10,361 nucleotides of DNA from Smithellaceae bacterium (GTDB lineage Bacteria > Desulfobacterota > Syntrophia > Syntrophales > Smithellaceae). Positions within the stretch are counted from its first letter, which is position 1; each line of letters starts with the position of its first letter. The translations under genes and the position numbers were made by a program. Below are positions 1-5,805 of this stretch, one piece after another. Location: assembly GCA_028701435.1 (NCBI GenBank), contig JAQVQT010000042.1, forward strand, positions 1-10,361, read 5' to 3'. The notes below the pieces were generated by a model. It saw only the letters and a list, made by a program, of their open reading frames with translations, was not told the origin of the DNA and did no database searches.

Positions 1-143
1 AAAACGTCATCCGCGAAAACATCGCCGTGGCGGAAGCCCCCAGTTTTGGTCTGTCCATTTTTGAATACGCTCCCAAAAGCCACGGTGCGGAGGATTATCT
101 GGCGCTCTGCAAGGAAATCATCCGCAAGCGGTCCGCCGCGTGA
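1..143 (+). CDS. ParA/Soj-family partitioning ATPase, C-terminal fragment
   Basis: Only the last 46 codons are in the window; reading starts at base 3 and ends at TGA 141-143. The visible peptide contains N-V-I-R-E-N-I-A-V-A-E-A-P-S-F-G, followed by YAPKSHGAEDYLALCKEII. This matches the C-terminal end of ParA/Soj/MinD-like ATPases, where a segment like RLSEAPSxGxP is followed by YDPxSxGAxxYxxLAxE. Known members bind ATP and DNA and work with a ParB partner in chromosome or plasmid segregation. The Walker motifs lie upstream of the window, so the call rests on the tail alone. No parB-like gene follows; the next gene is an unrelated exported protein 232 bases away. It could be the main chromosomal ParA or an orphan paralogue; the window cannot decide. 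Confidence 0.75.
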   Translation, partial: NVIRENIAVAEAPSFGLSIFEYAPKSHGAEDYLALCKEIIRKRSAA

Positions 144-375
144 TCCAAACGGGCAAGGCAAGGAAAACAGCATAAAGAAGATATTAAAAACCAGTTGACG
201 GTCTCATGAGAAGTTGGGGGGGGTCATGTTATCATTTTGGACTTGACGCCTGCCCTTCAGGGTATCCGGAATCCAGTCATTTCAATATGTCCTGGATACC
301 GGCACTCGTGCCCTTCAGGGTATTCGTCGGCATGACAATGATTTGAACTTTTGGCCACAGCATTAAGAATGGTTT
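144..375. other. Intergenic region between parA-like gene and DUF4384 gene
   Basis: This 232-base gap holds no convincing gene. It has a run of eight G at 216-223 and the palindromic repeat cluster at 251-336 (listed separately). A TTGACG hexamer at 195-200 has no usable -10 partner at normal spacing. No clear Rho-independent terminator follows the ParA-like gene. Promoter function for the downstream gene is likely somewhere here, but I cannot place it. Confidence 0.6.
251..336. repeat. Intergenic palindromic repeat cluster
   Basis: The 15-mer TGCCCTTCAGGGTAT occurs twice in direct orientation, at 251-265 and 309-323. Between the copies, CCGGAATCCAG (266-276) and CTGGATACCGG (292-302) form an inverted repeat with 10 of 11 pairs. 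GGCAC/GTGCC at 301-312 forms a further small hairpin. The layout (GTCAT or GGCATGAC flanks plus GGAATCCAG-like arms) resembles dispersed palindromic intergenic repeats common in deltaproteobacterial genomes. The resemblance is from memory; only the repeats themselves are seen here. It may be two partly decayed copies of one element. Confidence 0.55.
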
Positions 376-1194
376 ATGAAAAAGATTTTCTCGCTGTGTT
401 TGATATTGTGCCTTTTTCCGTTTGTCAGTCCGGCGGCGGAGAAATCGGTCTGGGTTACGGCGGAAGGGGAATGCGTTCAGGGAGAGATGGACACCTTAAA
501 AGAAGTCAAAGGCAGAGCCAGACGCGACGCCCAGAATAAGGCCGTGGAAATGGCCGTGGGAACATTCATAAAGTCTCACACGCTGGTTTCCAACGCCCAG
601 ATTGCCGAAGATCTGATCTACGCCGCCGTTCGGGGAATAATCACCAAAGAAAAAATTCTTTCCTCCGGCTGGGATGCCCGGGAAAGAAATCTCTATAAGA
701 TCAGGATTCAAGCCCTGGTCGAGCCTGTTTATCCCGAAAAAGGACAAGGTCTTTCCGTAAAACTTTCCCTTTCCAAAACGGATTTAAAAGAAGGCGACGA
801 GGTGAAAATTTTCTATACCGTGAGCGAAGACGCCTACGTCTATATTTTTTCCGTCGCCGCGGACGGGTCCGTAACGCTGCTTTTGCCCAATGCCGATACG
901 GTTGATCATTACGCCCGGAAGGGGAAGGCTCATCCATTTCCGCCCGACGGCAGCCGCATTCAACTGAAGGCCATGTTTCTGCCGAATCATCAGGGGACTT
1001 TTGCCGAGGAAAGAATCAAAATCGTCGCCACGCGAAAAAAAGAACCGCTGCTTTCTCTGGGTTTTCAAGAAGGCGTTTTTCAGGTATATGACGAAAAGTC
1101 GACGGGGATGATCAGCGATCTTGTCCGGAGGCTCAATCAGATCGATCTTGCGGACTGGTCCCAGGCCAGCGCAGTATATCAATTGAAAAAATAG
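376..1194 (+). CDS. Exported FlgT-N-like / DUF4384 domain protein
   Basis: A 272-residue protein with a clear signal peptide: KK at 2-3, hydrophobic stretch about 4-17, and a likely cleavage after SPAA near residue 21. There is no lipobox, so it is probably periplasmic or secreted. Residues about 25-115 (WVTAEGE..., a charged helix with ARRDAQNKAVEMAVG, then I-K-I-A-L/V type strands) resemble the N-terminal domain of FlgT and LPP20-like envelope proteins. Residues about 135-220 match DUF4384: a beta-sandwich-like stretch with VKIFYTVSEDAYVYIFSV and ADGSVTLLLPN. DUF4384 is often attached to kinases or envelope proteins, and its role is unknown. No flagellar genes are nearby, so a flagellar role is not supported. 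The start at 376 gives the intact signal peptide; its upstream ribosome site is weak. The stop lies 13 bases before the first dehydrogenase, so co-transcription is likely though a functional link is unclear. Confidence 0.8.
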   Translation: MKKIFSLCLILCLFPFVSPAAEKSVWVTAEGECVQGEMDTLKEVKGRARRDAQNKAVEMAVGTFIKSHTLVSNAQIAEDLIYAAVRGIITKEKILSSGWDARERNLYKIRIQALVEPVYPEKGQGLSVKLSLSKTDLKEGDEVKIFYTVSEDAYVYIFSVAADGSVTLLLPNADTVDHYARKGKAHPFPPDGSRIQLKAMFLPNHQGTFAEERIKIVATRKKEPLLSLGFQEGVFQVYDEKSTGMISDLVRRLNQIDLADWSQASAVYQLKK

Positions 1195-1195
1195 C

Positions 1196-1202
1196 AAAGG
1201 AG
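1196..1202 (+). promoter_or_regulatory. Ribosome binding site for first SDR gene
   Basis: AAAGGAG lies 5 bases before the ATG at 1208 and begins one base after the previous stop codon. It fixes the start and suggests coupled translation with the DUF4384 gene. Confidence 0.7.
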
Positions 1203-1207
1203 ATTGT

Positions 1208-1957
1208 ATGAGACTGAAAGACAAGGTAGCCATCGTAACGGGATCGGGACGCGGCATCGGAGAAGGCATTGTGATGCGTTTTGCCGAAGAAGGCGCGAAA
1301 ATCATCGTGAATGACGTCAACGAAGCGGATGCCTTGGCCGTGGTGGAAAAGATCCGGGCCAAAGGCGGTCAGGCGGTTGCCGTTCTGGGCAGCGTGTCCG
1401 ACCGGGAGGTGGTCCAGAAAATGGTCGATACGGCCGTCGCTCAATTCGGCACGCTTGACATCATCGTCAACAACGCCGGCATCACCCGCGACGTGATGCT
1501 GCACAAAATGACGGACGACCAGTGGAAAGCCGTCATTGACGTGAATCTGACGGGCGTGTACTACGGCATCCAGTGCGCGGGCCGCGTCATGCGCGAGAAA
1601 AAGTACGGCAAGATCGTCAACATTTCCTCGACCAGCGCGCTGGGCAACGCGGGCCAGCTGAACTACTCGGCCTCGAAAGCGGGCGTCATCGGCATGACCA
1701 AAACCGCGGCCAAGGAACTGGGGCCGAAAAACGTAAACGTCAACGCCATCGCGCCGGGCATGATCTGGACGGACATGCTGAAAGGCATGCCCCCGGACGT
1801 CCTTCAGCAGATGGACATGATGCTGCCGTTCATCGTTCCACTGAACCGGAAAGGCTCGCCGCAGGACATCGCCAATCTGGCGCTGTTTCTGGCATCCGAT
1901 GAAAGTTCGTTTATCACCGGGCAGATCATCTTCTGCGACGGCGGGATGAAGATGTAA
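1208..1957 (+). CDS. Short-chain dehydrogenase, FabG-like 3-oxoacyl reductase / 3-hydroxyacyl-CoA dehydrogenase
   Basis: A 249-residue classical SDR, the usual length for FabG. Seen directly: the cofactor motif TGSGRGIG at 11-18, NNAG at 88-91, and the catalytic set Asn113, Ser140, Tyr153 and Lys157 (YSASK). The C-terminal ITGQIIFCDGG is the family's usual end. The family interconverts 3-oxoacyl and 3-hydroxyacyl thioesters (ACP or CoA). Asp36 at the end of the second strand usually indicates NAD(H), although Arg15 in the glycine motif is also found in NADPH-using FabG; the cofactor is therefore uncertain, with NAD(H) slightly favoured. Because it sits with a CoA-transferase and a crotonase-family gene rather than with acpP/fabF/fabD, a catabolic acyl-CoA role is more likely than fatty-acid synthesis. 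It is followed by a hairpin and then a second SDR. Confidence 0.85.
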   Translation: MRLKDKVAIVTGSGRGIGEGIVMRFAEEGAKIIVNDVNEADALAVVEKIRAKGGQAVAVLGSVSDREVVQKMVDTAVAQFGTLDIIVNNAGITRDVMLHKMTDDQWKAVIDVNLTGVYYGIQCAGRVMREKKYGKIVNISSTSALGNAGQLNYSASKAGVIGMTKTAAKELGPKNVNVNAIAPGMIWTDMLKGMPPDVLQQMDMMLPFIVPLNRKGSPQDIANLALFLASDESSFITGQIIFCDGGMKM

Positions 1958-1969
1958 AAACAAGGCGAT

Positions 1970-1992
1970 CCGGCGCGAGGCGCCCGGTTTTT
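1970..1992 (+). terminator. Weak Rho-independent terminator or attenuator between the two SDR genes
   Basis: CCGGCGC (1970-1976), loop GAG, and GCGCCCGG (1980-1987) form a GC-rich hairpin with one bulged base, followed by TTTTT (1988-1992). It sits 13 bases after the first SDR stop. Since the next gene points the same way with its own strong ribosome site, it may only reduce read-through or protect the upstream mRNA. Confidence 0.45.
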
Positions 1993-2028
1993 AAAACGTC
2001 CGCGGCGGTTTTCCGCATGACATGAATG

Positions 2029-2035
2029 AAGGAGG
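2029..2035 (+). promoter_or_regulatory. Ribosome binding site deciding the second SDR start
   Basis: AAGGAGG lies 8 bases before the ATG at 2044. An in-frame ATG at 2026 is upstream of this site and has no site of its own, so 2044 is the better start. Confidence 0.75.
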
Positions 2036-2043
2036 CGAAGATC

Positions 2044-2805
2044 ATGAAACCTGTTTTCAACTTTTCCGGCAAGACGGCGATTGTAACCGGAGCGGGCCGC
2101 GGAATCGGCCGCGTCATTGCTCTGAGCCTGGCCCAGGCCGGCGCGAATGTGGTGCTGTGCAGCAGGACGAAAGCGGAGATCGACGCCGTCGCCGGCGAAA
2201 TCTCCGGCAACGGCGGCAAAGCTCTGGCGGTGGCGACCGATCTGACGGTTCATGAACAACTGGAGAATCTGGTCGATGCAACGATCAAAGAATTCGGCCG
2301 GGTTGATATTCTGGTCAACAACGCCGCCCGGAGCTTTCTGCGAGGACTGCTCGATCTTCGCGAGGACGGCTGGGACAAGTGTTTCAACACCAATGTAAAG
2401 GCCGTCTGGCTTTTAAGCCGCCTGGTCGCGCGAAAAATGATGGAACAAAAAAGCGGGAAAATCATCAACATTACCACGGTCGGCGCGGAAAAAGCCGAAG
2501 TGGGCATGGCGGCTTACGGCTGCAGCAAAGCGGCGCTCAAGCATCTGACCCGCTGCATGGCACGGGAGTGGGCACAGTTCGGCATCAATGTGAACGCCGT
2601 CGCCCCCGGATTTACCCGAACGGATTTCAGCCGGCCGATCTGGTCCAATCCCGATGTTGAAAAGTTGATTTGCCAGGCCATTCCCAAGGGAAAGATCGGC
2701 GAACCGGAAGACGTCGTCGGCGCGGTGCTTTTTCTGGCGTCCGGCGCCGCGGATTATATTACCGGAGAGACTATCTACGTGGATGGTGGAACCATGACCG
2801 CGTAG
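2044..2805 (+). CDS. Short-chain dehydrogenase with Thr at the catalytic Ser position
   Basis: A 253-residue classical SDR when started at 2044, beginning MKPVFNFSGKTAIVTG. The cofactor motif TGAGRGIG spans 15-22; Arg41 right after the second strand (LCSR) favours NADP(H). NNAA at 92-95 replaces the usual NNAG. Asn117, Tyr158 and Lys162 (YGCSK) are in place. The usual catalytic serine is replaced: the segment reads NITTVG, with Thr144/Thr145 at the Ser position, and the loop before Tyr is one residue longer than in the neighbouring SDR. Thr can keep the hydroxyl, so activity is plausible but not assured. The C-terminus ITGETIYVDGG is standard. It lies between the first SDR and the CoA-transferase (21-base gap), so it probably acts on the same acyl-CoA pool. 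The two SDRs differ enough to be distinct enzymes, not a recent duplication. Confidence 0.83.
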   Translation: MKPVFNFSGKTAIVTGAGRGIGRVIALSLAQAGANVVLCSRTKAEIDAVAGEISGNGGKALAVATDLTVHEQLENLVDATIKEFGRVDILVNNAARSFLRGLLDLREDGWDKCFNTNVKAVWLLSRLVARKMMEQKSGKIINITTVGAEKAEVGMAAYGCSKAALKHLTRCMAREWAQFGINVNAVAPGFTRTDFSRPIWSNPDVEKLICQAIPKGKIGEPEDVVGAVLFLASGAADYITGETIYVDGGTMTA

Positions 2806-2814
2806 CAACCACAC

Positions 2815-2822
2815 GGGAGGTG
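2815..2822 (+). promoter_or_regulatory. Ribosome binding site for the CoA-transferase gene
   Basis: GGGAGGTG lies 4 bases before the ATG at 2827 and supports that start. Confidence 0.65.
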
Positions 2823-2826
2823 CTCC

Positions 2827-4800
2827 ATGAACAGCAAAGGCGTCGTCAGTCCGGTCATTGCGGATATCCGCTCCGGCATGAAGCGCGGGAAAGTGGTGTC
2901 CCTGGAGGATGCCATGCATGTGATTCGGGATGGAGACACCGTCGCCATCAATGGTTTTGTCGGCTACTCCCCCGAAGAGTTGCTGCGGGGGCTGGAGGAC
3001 CGTTTTCTCAAAACGGGTGAGCCGAAAAACCTTACCCTGATCGTCGCCGCCGGCATCGGCGACGGCAAGGAAAAGGGTGTCAACCGGCTGGCGCATGACG
3101 GGCTGGTCCGGCGCGTCGTCGCCGGGCACTGGGGATTGATCCCCAAAATGCAGAAGCTCGCCCTCGCGGGAAAAATTGAGGCCTACAACTTTCCCCAGGG
3201 GGTGATCACGCATATGTACCGGGATATCGCGGGACACCTGCCCCGAACGATCACGCACGTGGGATTGGGCACTTTTGTCGATCCCCGTCTGTCCGCCGGC
3301 AAGGTCAACGCCATCACCACGGAAGATCTGGTCGAACGGATCACCTTCGACGGCAAGGAATATCTGGCGTACAAGACGATGCCGGTTTCGGTGGCGTTTC
3401 TGCGCGGCACCACGGCGGATATGGACGGCAACATTACGATGGAAAAGGAGCCGCTGACGCTGGAAATGCTGCCGATAGCCATGGCGGCAAAGAACTCGGG
3501 CGGGTTTGTCATCGTGCAGGTGGAAAGAATCGCCGACCGCCACGCGCTCAATCCCCGCCACGTCAAAGTTCCGGGGATTCTGGTGGACTGCGTGATCGTG
3601 GCCAGGCCGGAAAACCACTGGCAGACTTATTCCACATCCTATAATCCGGCCTTCAGCGGCGAATTCAAGATTCCCACGGCTTCCGTGGAGCCTCTGTCCA
3701 TGGACGAACGAAAACTCATCGCGCGCCGCGCCGCTTTTGAGCTTCGGCCGAACATGGTGGTGAATCTGGGCATCGGCATGCCGGAAGGCGTGGCCAGCGT
3801 CGCCAACGAGGAAGGCATTTTCGATTACCTGACGCTCACGGCGGAAGCGGGCTCGATCGGCGGCATTCCCTCGGGCGGCGGGGACTTCGGCACCGCCACC
3901 AACATGGATTGCCTCAACGATATGCACGCCCAGTTTGATTTTTATGACGGCGGCGGCCTGGATCTGGCCTGCCTGGGGCTGGCCCAGATGGATTCCCACG
4001 GCAATGTGAATGTCAGTAAATTCGGCCCCAAACTGGCCGGCTGCGGCGGCTTCATCGACATCACGCAAAACGCCAAGAAAATCGTTTTCGCGGGAACGTT
4101 TACCGCCGGCGGAACCGAGCTGGCCGTCGAAGACGGAAGGCTGAAAATCATCCAGGAGGGAAGCCTGAAAAAAATCGTCCGGGATGTGGAACAGATCACC
4201 TTCAGCGGCAAGACCGCCCAGCAGGGCGAGCAGCAGGTGTTTTACGTCACCGAAAGATGCGTATTCCGGCTGACGTCTGAAGGCGTGGAGCTCATCGAAA
4301 TCGCGCCCGGCATCGATCTGGAAAAAGACATTCTGGCGCATATGGAATTCAAACCCATCATGAAGAACGTCCGCCTGATGGATGAGCGGATTTTCAAGCT
4401 TCCGCCGATGGGACTCAAGGATGATCTCCTGAGCATTCCGATCCCCGAGCGCCTCACCTACGATCCGGCGACCAACATCTTTTATGTTAATTTTGAAGGT
4501 CTCCACGTCCGCAGCAAGGACGATATCGAGGCGATCCGTTCCCGCGTGGCGGAAGTGTGCGGCCCGCTGGGCAAGCGTGTCAAGACGATTGTTAACTACG
4601 ACAACTTTTCGCTTGCGCCGGATCTGGAAGACGAATATGTCAAAATGGTCAAATATGTCGTGTCCGAATACTACAGCGACGTCACCCGCTACACCACCAG
4701 CGCGTTTTTGCGCATGAAGCTGGGCGACGAGCTGAAAAAACGGAATCTGGCGGCGCATATTTTCCAGTCCAAGGAAGAGGCCAGACAGGCGCTGGAATAA
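2827..4800 (+). CDS. Family I acyl-CoA:carboxylate CoA-transferase with extra C-terminal domain
   Basis: A 657-residue protein. Residues about 15-280 form the alpha-type half (DGDTVAINGF..., near 38-45) and about 290-530 the beta-type half (VVNLGIGMPEGV near 311). They are fused in one chain as in YdiF and propionate CoA-transferase. The active-site glutamate is Glu340 in TAEAGSIGGIPSGG, equivalent to the ExGxxGG motif whose Glu forms the glutamyl-CoA thioester. The core ends at about residue 530 (LMDERIFKLPPMGL), where family members of about 520-530 residues stop. About 127 residues follow, with GLHVRSKDDIEAIRS, VNYDNF (589-594) and RYTTSAFLRMKLG (621-633), ending HIFQSKEEARQAL. The tail has the alternating strand/helix look and final F-x-x-x-E-E-A-x-x-x-L pattern of SpoIIAA/STAS-like domains (inference). 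The enzyme would move CoA from a donor such as acetyl-CoA to a carboxylic acid in the cytoplasm. Substrate is not readable from sequence. It sits in an operon with two SDRs. Confidence 0.85.
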   Translation: MNSKGVVSPVIADIRSGMKRGKVVSLEDAMHVIRDGDTVAINGFVGYSPEELLRGLEDRFLKTGEPKNLTLIVAAGIGDGKEKGVNRLAHDGLVRRVVAGHWGLIPKMQKLALAGKIEAYNFPQGVITHMYRDIAGHLPRTITHVGLGTFVDPRLSAGKVNAITTEDLVERITFDGKEYLAYKTMPVSVAFLRGTTADMDGNITMEKEPLTLEMLPIAMAAKNSGGFVIVQVERIADRHALNPRHVKVPGILVDCVIVARPENHWQTYSTSYNPAFSGEFKIPTASVEPLSMDERKLIARRAAFELRPNMVVNLGIGMPEGVASVANEEGIFDYLTLTAEAGSIGGIPSGGGDFGTATNMDCLNDMHAQFDFYDGGGLDLACLGLAQMDSHGNVNVSKFGPKLAGCGGFIDITQNAKKIVFAGTFTAGGTELAVEDGRLKIIQEGSLKKIVRDVEQITFSGKTAQQGEQQVFYVTERCVFRLTSEGVELIEIAPGIDLEKDILAHMEFKPIMKNVRLMDERIFKLPPMGLKDDLLSIPIPERLTYDPATNIFYVNFEGLHVRSKDDIEAIRSRVAEVCGPLGKRVKTIVNYDNFSLAPDLEDEYVKMVKYVVSEYYSDVTRYTTSAFLRMKLGDELKKRNLAAHIFQSKEEARQALE

Positions 4801-4803
4801 GAA

Positions 4804-4836
4804 AGGCTGCAAAGACTGAAGACTGTTAGGCTGAAG
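4804..4836 (+). repeat. Short degenerate AGRCTG repeats
   Basis: AGGCTG or AGACTG occurs four times, starting at 4804, 4813, 4820 and 4828, spaced 7-9 bases, directly after the CoA-transferase stop. Two copies extend to AGRCTGAAG. No function is evident. Confidence 0.35.
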
Positions 4837-4918
4837 GTAAAGTGAGAGTGGAAATTGGGGTTGAAAATATTTCCGCAAAGGGATAAGGGTCATCGGGCGT
4901 AAAGAAAAAAGGTCGTAC

Positions 4919-4937
4919 AAACGGTCCGGAACCGTTT
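4919..4937 (+). other. Perfect 7-bp stem-loop upstream of the isomerase gene
   Basis: AAACGGT (4919-4925) and ACCGTTT (4931-4937) pair perfectly around CCGGA. There is no U-run after it, so it is a poor terminator. Its place 28 bases before the ATG at 4966 fits an operator, an mRNA processing or stability element, or a decayed repeat. The rest of the 4837-4965 gap is A-rich with no clear promoter. Confidence 0.45.
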
Positions 4938-4965
4938 AAAATACATTGAAGAAAGAAGAAGAATT

Positions 4966-5676
4966 ATGCCGATTGAAGTCAAGTTGGAAGGCCATGTGGC
5001 CGTGGTGACGTTGAATGAAGGGGAAAACCGGTTGAATCTGGATTTCCTGCAGAAGTTTATTGACGCTCTGGATCATGTGGAAAAAGAGACCCAGGCCACC
5101 GTGCTGGTGGTTCGGGGAGCGGATGCCAAAATTTTCAGCAACGGCATTGACCTGGAATGGCTGATGCCGATCATGCAGAAAAACGATGTGGCCACCGCCA
5201 AGAAATTTATCGAAACGATGATGGCCCTGTTTCGGAAAATCGCCCTCTATCCGCTGACCACCATCGCCGCAATGACCGGGCACGCCTTTGCCGGCGGCGC
5301 CATCATGTGCTGCTATTTTGATTTTCGCTTCATGCGGTCGGACCGGGGCTTCATGTGCTTTCCCGAAGTCGATCTGGGCATTCCGTTTCTGCCGGGCATG
5401 ATGACGGCGATGAAAAAAGCCATTCCCCGCTACAAGCTCGACGAGATGGTTATGACCGGAAAGCGCTGCGCCGCGCAGGAATGCGAGGAGCACCACATCA
5501 TTACCAAGGCCTGCCATATCGATCAGTTAATGGACGAGGTTATGAAATTTGCCAACCTTCAGAACAAAAGACGCCCGGTCGTTGAACTGATCAAGGCGGA
5601 AATGAACAAGGAGATCGTTTACGCGATCGATCATGAGGATCCGCCGATCATCGCGTCCGGTCGATTCTACGTTTAG
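4966..5676 (+). CDS. Enoyl-CoA hydratase/isomerase (crotonase) family, probably delta3,delta2-enoyl-CoA isomerase-like
   Basis: A 236-residue crotonase-fold protein, shorter than the roughly 260 of typical hydratases and close to the length of plant-type enoyl-CoA isomerases. Oxyanion-hole segments are visible: FSNGIDL with Asn59-Gly60-Ile61-Asp62, and GHAFAGGAIM with Ala109-Gly110-Gly111. FSNG(I/L/F)DL is typical of that isomerase subgroup. Glu134 in FPEVDLGIPF lies where isomerases such as mitochondrial ECI carry their single catalytic glutamate. The first hydratase glutamate region reads FMCFPEV without the usual second Glu in a GGTQR-like segment. I therefore favour double-bond isomerisation (3-enoyl to 2-trans-enoyl-CoA) over hydration. 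The weak purine-rich AGAAAGAAGAAG precedes the ATG. The gene follows the CoA-transferase by 165 bases and may share its transcript. It ends at a TAG that is part of a hairpin. Confidence 0.8.
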   Translation: MPIEVKLEGHVAVVTLNEGENRLNLDFLQKFIDALDHVEKETQATVLVVRGADAKIFSNGIDLEWLMPIMQKNDVATAKKFIETMMALFRKIALYPLTTIAAMTGHAFAGGAIMCCYFDFRFMRSDRGFMCFPEVDLGIPFLPGMMTAMKKAIPRYKLDEMVMTGKRCAAQECEEHHIITKACHIDQLMDEVMKFANLQNKRRPVVELIKAEMNKEIVYAIDHEDPPIIASGRFYV

Positions 5677-5693
5677 TCCCGCTCACGCGGGAC
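5676..5693 (+). other. Hairpin overlapping the isomerase stop codon
   Basis: GTCCCGC (5676-5682) pairs perfectly with GCGGGAC (5687-5693) around TCAC. Its first base is the last base of the TAG stop. No T-run follows, so it is likely a 3'-end stabiliser or repeat rather than a terminator on its own. Confidence 0.5.
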
Positions 5694-5704
5694 GAGAGCT
5701 AATA

Positions 5705-5724
5705 CTCCGTAGCTTGCTGCGAGG
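5705..5724. repeat. Imperfect stem-loop, possible decayed intergenic repeat
   Basis: CTCCGTAGC (5705-5713) and GCTGCGAGG (5716-5724) can pair partly, with two mismatches and a wobble. It recalls a dispersed repeat reading CCCCGCAGCAAGCTGCGGGG known to me from deltaproteobacterial intergenic DNA. The link is inference. Confidence 0.35.
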
Positions 5725-5766
5725 CGGTTGATTCCAATAAGCAGTCTGTGATAAACAATTTTCAGT

Positions 5767-5805
5767 GTAGGGAACGGTCGCGACCGTTCCCTACGTTAAT
5801 TTTTT
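5767..5805 (+). terminator. Perfect 28-base palindrome with T-run, probable terminator at the convergent junction
   Basis: The arm GTAGGGAACGGTCG (5767-5780) is followed at once by its exact reverse complement (5781-5794), then GTTAATTTTTT up to 5805. On the plus strand this is a long GC-rich hairpin and U-rich tail, suited to ending the operon of the acyl-CoA genes. On the minus strand it starts one base after the hisD stop (TAA at 5798-5796) but is followed by little U-rich sequence, so termination that way would be weaker. The T-run itself lies in the last codons of hisD. Confidence 0.65.

Noticed and set aside
216..223. Run of eight G bases as a possible phase-variable tract
   Set aside because: It lies in intergenic DNA about 150 bases before the next gene with no promoter around it that spacing changes could tune.
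195..235. TTGACG with TATCAT as a promoter
   Set aside because: The hexamers are about 29 bases apart, far too wide for a sigma-70 promoter.
343..370. TTGAAC and AAGAAT as a promoter for the DUF4384 gene
   Set aside because: The spacing is 16 bases but transcription would start at or inside the coding region, leaving no room for a leader.
2026..2043. Earlier ATG for the second SDR (six extra residues)
   Set aside because: The strong AAGGAGG site lies between the two ATGs and can serve only the one at 2044.
2413..4920. A very long open frame (835 codons) on the minus strand opposite the second SDR and CoA-transferase
   Set aside because: Its translation is rich in His, Arg, Asp and Gln with no recognisable domain, and it runs antisense to strongly supported genes. 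Such frames arise from the GC-rich codon bias of the real gene.
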